From the NCBI GenBank assembly GCA_026168455.1, contig CM047430.1:28611237-28675236 (forward strand): a DNA stretch of 64,000 nucleotides, written 5' to 3'. This DNA is from Theocolax elegans (taxonomy: Eukaryota; Arthropoda; Insecta; Hymenoptera; Cerocephalidae). Position numbers and translations under genes: made by a program. The notes below the pieces were generated by a model that had not been told where the DNA came from, made no database searches, and saw only the letters and a list, made by a program, of their open reading frames with translations. Below are positions 37,416-49,947 of this stretch, piece after piece (positions within the stretch are counted from its first letter, which is position 1; each line of letters starts with the position of its first letter).

Positions 37416-40405
37416 CTCGCGAGTCGTACATTCGCCAGATAAAGATGTTGCTTCAAGGGCACGAAAAAAAAGGGACCGTGATATTTATTGCAATCGATGA
37501 ATTTTAGGGGAAGTTAATTCACGCACTACGCGGCCATTGCGTTTTATAATATATTTTATATTTCGATGATTTTCTTTTGTACGAGAAAAGTACTCGTAAT
37601 TTCGATATAATATATAAATATATTTTTAGGTTTCATTTAGACTTGGCGTATATGCTATATACATTTCGAACCGGAGATATTTTATAATTGTTTCTAGTTG
37701 GGAATGTCAAGAATGTATAGATTTCGACCCGTTTTACCCGCAAGCGTCTCAAAGCTATTTTTTTTCGCCTCCGAAAGAATATAATTTAACCCGTCCGTGG
37801 GTCAGCATTCTGCCCGTGGGGCCATTGAGACAGTTTATCATCATTTAGTCCCCCATCGATACGGTGTACCTTTTAAATCTTCCTAGCCAGAGGTTTGCAC
37901 CTAACTCATGATTACCCTAATACATTCGACGGCATCAACCAGGCCGATGGTCCCTCTTTCGACAGCAAACATTTTAATAATATACCGAATAGATACACCT
38001 GCGGTATTTACTAATTTAACGATCAAACAACTCTTAATAGAAATAGTAATTTATTAAAATTCTTATTGTAATTATTGCAATTTTGAAAAAGAGATAAGAT
38101 ATAGGAACATGTAAATAGTGAGTAGGATGAGCACAAAAAAGTATATACTTTCAAATTAAGCGCAAGTTTTTGTCACTTTCGATTAAGATATTTCTCATAT
38201 TTCATTAATATTTTCCTGGTTCGAAGGATATTTCGAGAAATATTCTCTTTTTCACTGATTTACATTAAATAATCTTTTATTAATAATTTCTCATTGTAGT
38301 TACGTCATGTTCCAAATGTTAATACTTATAATTTTTAGAATTTATGTATTAGAAAGTGTTATAGCACAACGTTGTCAATAAAAAGTAAATGTTTACGTAT
38401 GAAATAGCAGAAGTTAATTTTCAAAAGAATGAATACATTAAAAACGCGCAGGAGGTTCATGAGGTTTAGGGATCATTAATACGTAGAGAGACATAAAGCG
38501 TAGACAAATGATGAGTTTTGCAAATTTGGCAACCTAGAAAACGTAAAATCAATTACGAGGAGTATCGCGAAGTGGATTGGAAGGAGGTAAGCCGGTGAAT
38601 CGACCATTCGAGCTCCTGGTTCCTCGGACGAGGTCAAAGGTCACGGGCAAAGTGCCAGGGAATCGTGAAAGTACCTAGGGTCGTTAAAGAAATCTACGTA
38701 TACACAAATGCGTTTATTTGCAGGAACGGAATGGTATTGCTAATTAAACCATGAGCGGTCGTCACGATAGTCACGACACACCGACGTCACTTTTGTAATT
38801 TCTATTCGCATGAACGTTTATCGAGTTTATTTTCTTTTGCGATGCATTTCGTGCCGTTCGATCCAATCTGAGTTGTGTTGTCGCACGAACTTTAGCGTGC
38901 CGCTACTAAATCGAGCGTCAAAACCTTTTTCTTCAAATTCCGCGTTGCTAAAGGTTGGATCGATTTCGTTTAACAAATTTGTAGTACAAACTTTAGATTA
39001 CAGTCATTAACCGAAAATACTTAGGTAGATGTAATTGGTATTAAATTTATTTACACTTTCAGTGCACAAATGTGACTCGCGATTCAAAGATAGTGTTACT
39101 TATTTTAACAAGTTTATTACATACACAGACTTAATAACTTAATACCATAAAAATGTATTTTTTTTAATAGAGGATATATAAAATTAAAAGGAAATGAAAG
39201 TATGAGAAAGAAAAAATAAAACAAAAAATGTTCCGTTTAAAAGGTAAAATTAGGACATATTCGTACCGTTCTCTTCGGCTCCCTATGTGTCTATGTTGAT
39301 CTAGTGCGTGCAATAGAAATTAGCACCGCATATAAAGACCCATAGAATTTCGTAGGACGCACGCGAGCGTTGAAATTTGTAATTCTATGAGGTGTGTTCG
39401 GTAAGTCGCGTAACTCAAAGACGTGTTGATTGCTAAATTTGCCTTTTATGCCGGAAGTTCGGGTTCTCACTCGGTCTCAGCTGTCGCAGAACGGCGGCTC
39501 GTGTAAAATCGCGTTGTTCCTCGATCTCTATCGGGGGTTTTGCGGGTACGCGGCTATAGCTTCTTCGTTTCCGGCTTTTGCATTTGGCTCGAGTCGCGCA
39601 AAACATGTGTGTTCGAGGGACTCTAATCTAATCTAACCTGTACTCGTAACTCACCCTGGGCTTTTTAGCGTTTCAATGAATAACAAAAGTGTTCTCACTG
39701 CGCGAATGAGACGCCACTTTGTTTTCCAAGATAACCGAAAGAATGAACCGGTGATTCTTTTGTTTAACGCAATACCTTTAGTTACTCGTTAAATTCCATC
39801 TTGACTCGAAGAGAAAATCTTCCTTAGAGAGAGAAACTCGGCGAATCAATGGCATCACCAATAATCAATTGTGCCCGGGCAAAAGGAAAGGTGATAAATC
39901 ACGCAAGATTCGTATAGGCTTTTTTGTTCCTTCGGAAGGACGTGATGCCTACGGAAGTCCATCCTAAGTGACTAATACGCGTGATAAATTCGCGGGCAAC
40001 AAAAGCTCCGTTCAAAAGTGCGAGGGAAAAATGACAAGCCGCCGTGGAGGATAAGACGAGGTTAGCCTAGGCCCCGGGAAGGTATTAACGCAAACCTAAT
40101 GAATTTTCACGCGAGTCCGAGAGTTTATTTGCCTTTTACATCATCGTCGTCATTGTACGCTGACGGCGTAACCACTTGGAAAGACCGGTGAAAAGGTGGT
40201 GTACGAACACCGCGTGTAAGACGAGAATATCGCATCCCCGCTGCTCACAATTAATTACTATGCCAAGCTCAGTGAGTCGTCCGGTTGCCCGACAGGTAGG
40301 CAGTTTCGTGCTAATGCAAACTCCATCGCGCGTTCGCATCAAAATCTCGAGCATAATCTAGACGTGCCGTACTGCCGATTACGATCGAGCTTATTTCTCC
40401 CTCAC

Positions 40406-40459
40406 CTGGTTTCGGTGCTGATTTCGGTGGTGGTGCCGGAGCCGGAACCCACTTCGTTC
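40406..40459 (-). other. Candidate 54-nt microexon (minus strand)
   Basis: On the minus strand a tract TTTAATTCTGTCGGTCCCAG ends at 40460, and a donor AACCAG|GTGAGG follows 54 nt later. All three frames are open. One reads NEVGSGSGTTTEISTET, and another reads KWVPAPAPPPKSAPKP as part of an 86-codon open frame. If joined to the candidate first exon at 63135-63169 (phase 2), the first of these frames would continue, but nothing proves that link. The segment is GC-rich between AT-rich flanks. It could be a chance Pro-rich frame. Confidence 0.2.
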
Positions 40460-41376
40460 CTGGGACCGACAGAATTAAACTGCCATAGGTCATACCGGAT
40501 GCAGATATAGCTGCTGAGTTTGCCCAGCCATTCGTCGATATCCTCGTTACACCTCTACGAGGATACGCCAATTTTTTTTCTTTTCTTCAAAACTTGGCTG
40601 TACGAGCTAGTTGGAATTTATCGATCTACGCTAGTTTCGAAAAGTTTATTTTGGTCATGGCAAATTCACCCGTTGCTCTCTTTACTCTCTCTTTACGAGA
40701 TTCGTTCGAGCGAGCTTTTTGCAAATTTTATACTACATCAAACACTGGAACGTATTAATTTATTCATTGTTTACACTGCTGCATCCATAATATTATTTAA
40801 ATTCATTTTGGAGCGGCGTACATTTTTACTTGCAAAAGTATATTAGTAGCTGATCAAAAACATTCTATTCCAAAAAGATCGAACCGTTTAATTATATTGA
40901 ATATAAATAAAATAATAATAAATAATTTTAACAGGATTATAATAAAGGAGTATGATAGTTTTGTATCATTATTTACGATTTATGTTTAGTCATCTGATAT
41001 TAAACGTTTGAAATTTCGTGTTTACATTGAAAAAGGGCATTAATCATATTTATAATGGATAATATCCGAGTATTGCATAAATCATGTTAAAGAATTGGTA
41101 AGAATTCTCCGGTTCTCCGGTAGTGTAAACAAACTCGAGAATTCGGCAAATCTCATTAAATCGTGTAGGACTTTGGAAGATTGATACGAAGTTAAACGTA
41201 TCAGTGAACATAAAAAAGGTAGAGCGAACTCTCGTCGAGCGCAACGAATTGTATACCCCAAGAGGCAGAGTTTTATTTAGTGAAAATCTTTGATAAATGT
41301 CTCCATTATCATGGCATTCATCCTCATTTCCTGGCGTGTAAGAGTGTCTGTATAATTCCGTGATTAGGGTGTAACG

Positions 41377-41377
<1 letters not shown>

Positions 41378-41410
<33 letters not shown>

Positions 41411-41422
41411 TTCGTCTTCGTC
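41378..41422. repeat. (GTCCTC)n hexanucleotide repeat
   Basis: About seven units of GTCCTC/GTCTTC. The minus-strand frame reads Arg-Thr and Lys-Thr repeats and is not a gene. Confidence 0.95.
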
Positions 41423-41783
41423 AAGGTCCTCGTTCGCATGAATCGGCCAATCGAGAGATCCTCACCCGTCCGCGGATTCGTAACGCACCGACGAGAAATT
41501 CAAAGCCGCTCGCGAAAGACCAGATTGTTTACAGCAGTACATCATAGCCCGGGACACGTCGTAAATCAAGCTCCTTTTTTCACGTCCCCTCCCGCGAGTT
41601 TAAAAGCCGAGGAGAAAATAATATCTCCGAGAGAGAAAGAGAGAGTGGAAGAGAGAGATAGAGAGAGGGAGGCAGCTGATCTAGGGATTATCTTGGCCGA
41701 AGGCCCCGTGCGCCTGGAATAAATTACGCGGGGGGCTAGAAGCGAAAGAGAGGGAGAGCCTAGCGAGAGATAAAGCGAGGAAC

Positions 41784-41810
41784 CGGAGGAGGAGGAGGAG
41801 GAGGAGGAGG
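41784..41810. repeat. (GGA)n microsatellite
   Basis: About nine GGA units. It is partly complementary to the (CTC)n run about 260 bp to the right. Confidence 0.95.
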
Positions 41811-42065
41811 CGGCAGACGGAGAGCAGGTGCAAACTTGGCCTGTCAGGAAGTCGCTTACAGCTCGAGGACAAAAGCTTCCCCCGGGACTCCGGGACTCGT
41901 GTGTGCGAGCTTCGAAGGAGATGGCGCCGCGCAACGTAGGGAGGAAACCGGCGATGGGAGATGAGTGCGCGAGGAGAACGAAGGGTGAAACGGGCCTAAC
42001 TGTGAAATAACAGGGTGACTCCCGCCTTGGCGTATATATGTATATATATAACAACTCTCTCCCCA

Positions 42066-42103
42066 TCCTCCTCCTCCTCCTCCTCCTCCTCCTCCTCCTC
42101 CAC
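42066..42103. repeat. (CTC)n microsatellite
   Basis: About 38 bp of CTC triplets, giving poly-Ser, poly-Arg or poly-Gly in different frames. These frames produced the large apparent ORFs at 41566-42551. Confidence 0.97.
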
Positions 42104-45100
42104 CTCTCCATCCCCATCCCCTATCGCGGGTCTTGGTTGTTCGCTCGCGAGAGAGCCTCATACGTCACGCTGCCTCGGCGCCTCGCGAAAGAGAGCTCCG
42201 TGCCTGGGTTATATTGATTTATTTATACCAAAGGGGGAGAAGCACCCACTCTCTGATGGGGTTATTGGGAAAATAAGCGTTCTGCTGCATCGCCCGCTTT
42301 GTCTATTGCCTACACCTTTTTCCTCTTCTTCTTCTTCTCTTCTTCTTCTTCTCATTATTATTATTATTCTTCTTCTACTGTCTCTTCCTCTTCTTATTCC
42401 TTTTCCTCCTCGATTTTCGAGACGCTGCACAAGGAAACCGCTGAGTCTCCATGAATTTTCCTTGGACGATGCAGCATTTTTGCGGATCGAAATGAATTCC
42501 ACCCGTAAAGTGCAGTCGTGCATGCACTTCCTGTCCCCAATTGATTTTTAACTAAAACTTTTCATGATTTATTCTTGTATACTATTTTTTCAACGTTATA
42601 CATTTCTTTAAAATTATTTCACGATTTAAGATACAGGAGTCTGAACTACTGAAAAAATGTTCACTTTATGTACAGTTCTGAATTTATTAATTTTAAATTT
42701 AAATTAATTTGGTTAATTGAAAAAAGGGTTTAAATTTTATAAGAAAAAAAGCATTGCAAAAACAAATTAGTTTAAAATTAATTACGTTGAAAAGAAGTAA
42801 AAAATGTGTTCGTCGAATACTTTTTAAAAATGTTTTCATCTCACTTAACCATCGATCATTCAATAGTAATATATTGCTTTCATTTATTATTATTTGTTTT
42901 GCACAAAATTAAAAAACAGTATTCGTACAAGAAAATGGACTCGAATCCTTGCCGAACTTTGATTTTAAGATAGTGCTGTTTATTATTTTCCGTTACCTAA
43001 TATAATTCACACTTATTAACTGTAAATTAGCTTTTGGTCATTAAATTAATTACATTTTCTACAGCATAATTAAATAATAATGTGTGTATATGTATATATG
43101 ATAAGTTGTAAGAATTGAATCAAGGCATAATTCAGTATACTATAGTTTTGTTGTGCAGTACCACTGAATGGAGCATTGTAATATAAAATAAGTAAATTAA
43201 ATATAATTATACCTTTGGATATTCACGAGTCTGTTTGAGTTCTTATAATTATTAAAATTTCATAGTGATAGCACCAAAAGAGTGGGTGAAAAATGAGAGT
43301 TGTCTTACACGGTCCGGGAAAGAAGGAGCCTCCATATAGAGGAGGGTTCACGCTCGAAAAACTATTGGTCTTGTTAACGAATAACGTAGAAACATACGGG
43401 GTGATAAAAGTGGAGCAGCGGGTCTGGAGTCTACGGGTCGCATACAAAAATAAAAATCCTCGGAAGGAGGCTCGAGCGGCGACGAAGTAACAAAGATGAA
43501 AATACTCTAGAGACGCACGGGACACTATCGGCTTCCGCGAGTCGGGCCTAAGTTTGGCCTATTCGCCGAAGGGGGACGAAGACTGAGCTGCGTAGGAGTG
43601 GGCCGTTGCTGTTGCCGTTGCGTGGGCTAGCTAGCCCGAACGTCGAATCACGTTTCAATTTATAACTGTCGCGCAACGGGGCATCGTCGCAGGAGCAAAA
43701 ATAAACCAACACTCGCGACCGCTACGCATCGGCAATCGTGACGTCGTCGCTCCGGTAACTGTAACGTTTTGCGGGTCCGCACTCTCCCCGTCATCCTGAG
43801 CGTGACTCCGACTCCGACGACTCTGACGACTCCGACGACTCCAACGACGACGACGACGACGACGACGTTCCGGGCAAGAGAGGCTCAACTCGACGCTGAA
43901 ATGGACCGCGCGGTTTCTTTGTCGAGGTCGTCTTGTTTTCGAGCAGTTGTCGTTACTTCTGTTTCGTATTTAACCTTTCGGCTTACTCATTATTTTACCG
44001 ACCACATGTCGAGCAACTCCCTTTTCTTCTTCCTTAACCTCTAGTTCTTCGAATTTATTTTCAACTTTTGACTTGTACGTCGGTTTGACTAATTACGCTA
44101 CCGAAGAAAAGAAAAAAGTAAACGTTTCTCTTTAGACAATTTATAGACGCGTCACCTACATATCCCTCTATTGTTTAATCTTATCGAGGTAGTGCACAAC
44201 GTTCAAAGATGGTAAATGGTAAACATCTAAAAATATTTGATTCTTCCTTTGCGGTACGAAATAAAAGAATCAACAACTCGTAAATAAAATAATCGAAGGC
44301 ACAAACAAAGCCGTAACCGAGTGAAATCGCTTTAAACATATTCACCGGGAGAATAGAATCGATGTTAGCTTGGGTATCCCCTTTGGCGGCGACGCGAGGG
44401 AGGCCGACGCATAAGCGCGTGGCACGTCAGGAATCCTCTCGACGACGCGGAGAAAGAGAGAGAGAGAGAGAGGAGGGAGAGAGAGAGACCGGGGTCGAAA
44501 CGACTTTTAAAATTTCCCACGGTAAATCAGAGTTACAGGGTTGATGGGGTGATGCGTATGATTACACCCTGTCTCCGAGCGGCCATAAATCTCTCCCGTT
44601 CTCGCTCCTCCTCCTACCGCGAAAATGCTGTGTTCCTCGCCAGGTATATCGCGTCTTTTTCTCGGCGCCCTTTACCTCTCTTATCCCAAGAAACACGGTG
44701 TCATTTAACAACGAGAGAACAAACTGGACCACGTACTAAAATCAAAACTCTGCCAATAATTTTGACCTCATGTTTACGATCGCTTAATCATTATCCAAAA
44801 TCATCTCGTCCATTCATCATTTATTCTTACATCTAACAGCAACATTTACGTCATAACACGTTATTCTCAAATTCTTTTAATTATTCGTGATTATTATTTC
44901 CTTTTCTTTCATATTGTCTTGCAGTCATAAATAATAATATTGATCTACTGTTATAAAATTTTATCAAATATTTGTAGACAATATATAAAAATTTTACTCT
45001 AAGTAATTTTATCCAGCAGGAGATAATAATAATTTGGTTTTATAATAATAATTATGGCTGTAGTCTTCGAGATTAAACATGGACTATAAAGTATTTTAAA

Positions 45101-46771
45101 CATTGATTAGTTCAATATAGGTGTGGTATCATAAGGTAAAGTTAAAGGGAGTCGCAAGGTATCGGAATAATCGAACGTATTGGAGCATTGGAGCGGGGTA
45201 CTTAAGTGGATCGTCAAATCGGCGCATAGAAGGAAAGCAAACCCCACGAGTCGGCAGGTGTTGTGCGTCGTCGTCCGAGTCCTCACATGCCCATCTATTA
45301 CCCCCGGAATCACAGTAATCATTTAATAAAAACTAAACGCGATAACTCCGTAGTCCATTTAGGGAAAGAGAGTCGCGTGGAATTGACCAGTCATTCCTGG
45401 GCGATTTTGGTCGATACCCCGGCATTAAGGTACTCGTCACCGAGAAACCAACGGCGCAAGGGTCCCGAGCACGACTGCTACAAACTATTGCCATTAGTAT
45501 AATTACGGTGATCCCCGCGGAGAGTGGAGGGAGAGAGTCAGCGGGCTCCTTCCATTATTTCCGAATTGCTGTATAAACCTAAGCACGCGACCGCGTTTGC
45601 CTTTTGAGCTTTTGCTTGAGCTACCAAATTGCCGGGTCGAACGAAGGTGTGGCTGGCGCCCCCGCCTCCTATGACTCCGCTCCTCCTCGCTAATCGCTCT
45701 TTGATAAACGCTAAGCGACAGAGATCCCTTTTTTCTATCATCTCTCCCTCCCTCCCCTCCACCCCACGCTTCTCTCCCTTCTCTCCCTTCTCTCCCTTCC
45801 TTATCCCTTACCCTCTCTTTACTCATTCTCGAATGATGGTTTTCTCGACGTTAAATTAGGGGTTGCTTCACTCGTTTTAACTGGAGGTTATTCCACTTTT
45901 TAAATGTATAGATTACTACTTTCGACTTATACATTTTTAGTACAAAAATAATGGGTTTTCACTTCCTTTTCCTTATTTTACCCGACCAAATATTGGAACG
46001 ATTTTCTTTACTGTACTCGATATCTTTAATTAGGAATTTCTTCATTTTACATCCAAGTGAATAGAATGAATTAATCAATCCTTCGATCAACAAAGTGAAC
46101 AACTATTCGATGTTTAACTGTTTCAGAGTATGCAGTAAAATTCGATAGTACAATCTGTCTCGTCGAAATTAATTATCACAATAATTAAAGAGTTTAAACA
46201 TAAAACACCAACGAGTATTAATTACATTTGGATAAAGAATTGCTTTTTAACCATCAAATTGAAATAATTATATTATTTACAATTAGCGGATCTAATATTG
46301 TAGGTGTGGCGTATCTTGACAATGAAACATAGGGATCGAGCATAGATTAGAGGAGGATCATGAATACCAATGTCCGATATCACATAATGACATCGAAATG
46401 TATATACATTGGTTGAAGTAAATAATTTAAGCGGTAGCTCCGTTGAAAGTTGGATTAAATACAGTTGGAGGCTAGCTATTAAATCTCGATAGCGCGAGCG
46501 AAGCGGGCAATAAGGCGACCGTAAAATAAAAACGGAATGCAGGGATAATGCTGATAGTAATGGGGAATTAAAAATGAATGGAGACCGAAGCGACGAGGGG
46601 TTCCCTGTGTATACATATATATACACGCATTGACGGAAGTGTAATTTCGCAAGCGATTTTTACGGTCCTCGATAGGGCGCCAAATTCGGAATTCGTCGAA
46701 GGGAAGCAATTTTCTGCTTTTCGAGAATATAATTTTCGCGTTGGGGGACTCTGCCTCGCGCGCCTCGTACC

Positions 46772-46803
46772 TTCGTTCGTTCGTTCGTTCGTTCGTTCGT
46801 TCG
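46772..46803. repeat. (TTCG)8 tetranucleotide repeat
   Basis: Eight perfect TTCG units, read as Ser-Phe-Val-Arg on the plus strand and Asn-Glu-Arg-Thr on the minus strand. It is followed 55 bp later by a (CT)n run. Confidence 0.97.
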
Positions 46804-46854
46804 CTCTCTCGCTCCACCTCCGCATTCCCCGAGATAAGACTGCGCGCGCGCTGT

Positions 46855-46858
<4 letters not shown>

Positions 46859-46895
<37 letters not shown>
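46859..46895. repeat. (CT)n microsatellite
   Basis: A perfect run of about 37 bp. It interrupts the 227-codon plus-strand open frame with a Ser-Leu repeat and argues against that frame being coding. Confidence 0.97.
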
Positions 46896-46898
<3 letters not shown>

Positions 46899-49833
46899 GT
46901 GGCTCCCTATATAGGTGGCTCGTGCGCGCACACACCATCTCGTGTGAAATTACTTCGCTCCGCGGCTTACCCTCTACGCCCGGTCTACCGTGTATTCTCA
47001 TTCACCCGGGATCTCCCTGGAAATAAAGTAGATACCTCTCCTATTTTCACATCTGGAAAATTGCTGTACCGTACCAGGCGCCGTCGCAAGGCCTCGAATT
47101 GCTTTTGGAAATGCGTCCTGTCTCTCCTGTCCCGCTTACGCTTCACTGAATCATGTATATGCAACTTCGATTTGATCTTTCTTTCATTCGACTCTACTTT
47201 CTTTATACTTCTACTCTATTTTACTCTTTTTATATTAGCGCGCGTGCAGTCTATCTGGTAAACTCGGTGATTACTTTCAAACCCTCATTGTTATTACAAA
47301 CTGTTTATATTTTATTACTTGAACCTTAATTCTTTTTATTTAAACTTTCTATTTACGTTATTATTATTTAAGACACGTACAACTCTTCCAGGCATATACC
47401 GTAGATTACGAATCCAGCCTATCTTTTAGTAATATTATATAAATACATCTTTAGAAAGAGTGTGATATCAATTCATACTCTTATTAACAGAACTGCTTCT
47501 GACGAATAGGTTACGGAACAATTTTCTCAGAGCAAATAGTTCTACCTTCCTAACATTATATTGCTTACGTTTCGTAATATTCGATAATCTTAAAACTATA
47601 TATATATATATATTGAATTATATAAATTCAATTTCGTAACATACAAATTTTAAAAGCATATTAGAACGAACTGGGGTAAACGTGCAAGATGCTATATCTT
47701 ATACATTTCTTAGGCTTTAATTTGTGCATATTCAATAATTGGTTATTATATATACATTTATATATACCTATATATCGATTTTAACAAACTGCATATTTGA
47801 TACCACTGCGTCACCGTGGAAAAAGACATGGGCAGGTCAGAATCCAAAGTCCTGTTGTCGCGATCTCCTGGATGGTCAGGAAGGACGATGCATGATGCTT
47901 GCCAGGCGATCGCCGCGAATATAGCCTACCTCGGCCCGTATACGCGAGCCCTTCGCGCACTTATCCAATTAATGTAATTGCACGATTTATTCCGCGTTCA
48001 CCGCCCCGACCCCGAGATGTTTGCACGTGGTGAGAAGGAAGAGAGAGAGAGAGGGGGGGGGGGAGAGAGGAGCAAAAAATGCAATAAGCTTTGGAGAAGG
48101 AGAGCGAGCGTCACGCGATAAAATCGCCCGAGCCGCTGACAATTAAGAACTTATTCGCTTCACGCTTATTTTCGCTCTCCTCTCTCCTTTCCTTGGCGTA
48201 TGCACTTTTTCTTCTCGCCTCTCGCCTTCCCTCTTTCCTATGTGTATATTTTTTCTCGGTCGCTCGTTTTATCGAGAAAACGTATAATTTGTTGACGAGT
48301 GTACCCGGTGTTTTTGTTACCGATGCAAAGCGATCGAGATTTCCTCGATTCATTGGGTGTAATTCACTTTTGTATATATAGTCGGAAATCATGTTGATAC
48401 ATTTTCTTTCCGGATATTAACTTTGATTTATACTATGTTACAAAATTATATTAAAAATACTTTTTATATAATTAATATTCTAGGTTTATTTCTTATTAAG
48501 CAAATAAAATGATAATAGTTGATGATTCAATTTCGAAAAGTAAATGTATCTGCAACGACAAATTTGATCATATGTTTGCCTTAATGAACATAATATTCTT
48601 GTAACAACCAAAAATATTTGGAGAAGCTTGTTTCTTGTGATAAAGTAAAATGAATAAACGTAGGTGTCACTTGGAAAAAATCATCTTATAATCTGGAAAA
48701 ACTTCGACAAACAAATTTCGACTCAATATTAGATTAAACATTGTAAAAATGTAGATATAGAAGTGTTTTTTTTTAAATGCACAGTTGAACGAGGGAATGA
48801 TGGTTGTGGAGTGGGTCAGAAAGAACACATTTTGTCAAATATACCTACTATATAGACTATCATCTGATCAAAGAAACATCGTATACTAGTGGAAATGTCT
48901 TAGTACTTTGAAGGTGGATGAGTGCAGGTAGAAAATTTATATTTATAATAAAAGAAGCAATTTCTCGGAGGTAGGTATGTAGGTATGAGAAGAAAAGCTC
49001 GGCGCGCGGGCTGGAAAGAATTCCGTGTAAATAAACATAATTCACCGGGTGAAGTAATGACAAATAAAATTGTGAGAGGGTAGAGGTACAGTAGAGCCTC
49101 CTCTAGCGTGCACTACACATCTCGTTTACGCTCGCGCGGCGCAGTAAAGACGAGAAGTTTTCCCGCGCTTGTGTCGCGCGTACCCGTAGGCCGGAAAAAC
49201 ATCGAGGCGCGTAACGCGTGTCATAACTTCCGTTATAGGTTTTTAAGCGCGCACGCTCGAGCTGGCACGGCTACGTTTCTGTCTCACTCTCTCTTATGGT
49301 ACATCTCGGCCGGCTATGTGTACTGTAAATCGTATACCTATATACAGACGCGAGCACTCGCACACCTTCATGGGGATTTGATTTACTGGCTCGCACCTTT
49401 ACGATCGACCCACACATATTCGCGGTTAGTAGTGTGCCTCCGCGGCGCCTCTCTCTCTCTCTCATTCTCACTACGCTCTCTGCGCGCGGTACACGTGACC
49501 GGCCTAACCAAAGGACCTACCCGTTACGCACTTCGATACAACATTATTTCTACATTAAACACATAAAAACGAAAGAAAGGAGAGACACGATAAATCTCTT
49601 TTATTATTTTTTTTTCGAATGCGTCACTATGCGAGACATTTTTTTCTGATGAGCGCAGCTGCGTTACCGTTGTCTAATGGATGTCTCATGGTTTGATTGT
49701 TTCTATATGTATATATAACCCTAGAGTTATCAAGGATGCCCTTTGTATTATTTTTATCTATCGGCTAAGTCTATGCTATCTAGTACTATTTAATATTCAT
49801 GTGCATTGATGGGTTATTTGACTTTGATTTCAG

Positions 49834-49947
49834 GTAAATGGTGTCAACATCCGCGAGAATGGAGTTCGCCACCTGACGCGCAAAGAGCGGCAAGCGACGC
49901 AGCGCGACGCGGGGTCCTTTATTCCTCCGTCCTCCTCGGTAGTCCCG
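49834..49947 (+). other. Candidate 114-nt exon or RS-exon (plus strand)
   Basis: An acceptor-like TTTGATTTCAG ends at 49833 and a near-perfect donor, CCCG|GTAAGT, begins at 49948. The 114 nt between are GC-rich, while both flanks are AT-rich. The length is 38 codons. Frame 1 is open throughout (starts VNGVNIRENG, ends SSSVVP), frame 3 is open, and frame 2 starts with TAA. It begins GTAAAT, so the acceptor also abuts a weak donor, as in the site at 20255. It may be a phase-symmetric cassette exon, a 5' UTR exon or an RS-exon. No protein family is recognised from either open frame. Confidence 0.38.

Larger units (their letters stand above)
37286..41377. other. Non-coding stretch with homeodomain-type motifs
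   Basis: No gene supported apart from the weak exon candidate at 40406-40459. A patch at 37380-37540 contains TTTAATTAG and the symmetric GCAATTATTAATTGC (37401-37415), both made of homeodomain cores. Another repeat-free GC-balanced patch lies at 37790-37990. Around 39329-39404 a TATAAAG string and a TTCG|GTAAGTCGCG donor-like string lie about 70 bp apart, a weak outline of a promoter plus short first exon. Confidence 0.5.
41423..49833. other. Non-coding stretch
   Basis: No gene supported. It contains trinucleotide runs (41784-41810, 42066-42103, 42318-42385, 43800-43867), GA patches (41630-41670, 44456-44490), (TTCG)n, (CT)n and an 11-G run at 48053-48063. A GGGCTAGCTAGCCC palindrome lies near 43624-43637. 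AT-rich intervals at 42550-43270, 44820-45110, 45840-46460 and 48380-48850 hold nothing I can name. Open frames of 183, 178 and 227 codons here are repeat-derived or lack any domain. Confidence 0.6.

Noticed and set aside
39329..39404. TATAAAG followed by a TTCG|GTAAGTCGCG donor-like string
   Set aside because: TATA-like strings are common here and no initiator or ORF supports a first exon. I mention it only inside the stretch entry.
41566..42551. Open frames of 183 and 178 codons on opposite strands
   Set aside because: Both are built around (GGA)n and (CTC)n runs (poly-Ser, poly-Arg), and they overlap each other in antisense.
42935..42955. ACTCGAATCC, resembling a tRNA box B
   Set aside because: No box A at the right distance and no pairing acceptor stem nearby.
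46578..47261. 227-codon plus-strand open frame, the longest in the window
   Set aside because: It runs through a (TTCG)8 repeat and a (CT)n microsatellite, giving Ser-Phe-Val-Arg and Ser-Leu repeats. No domain is visible.
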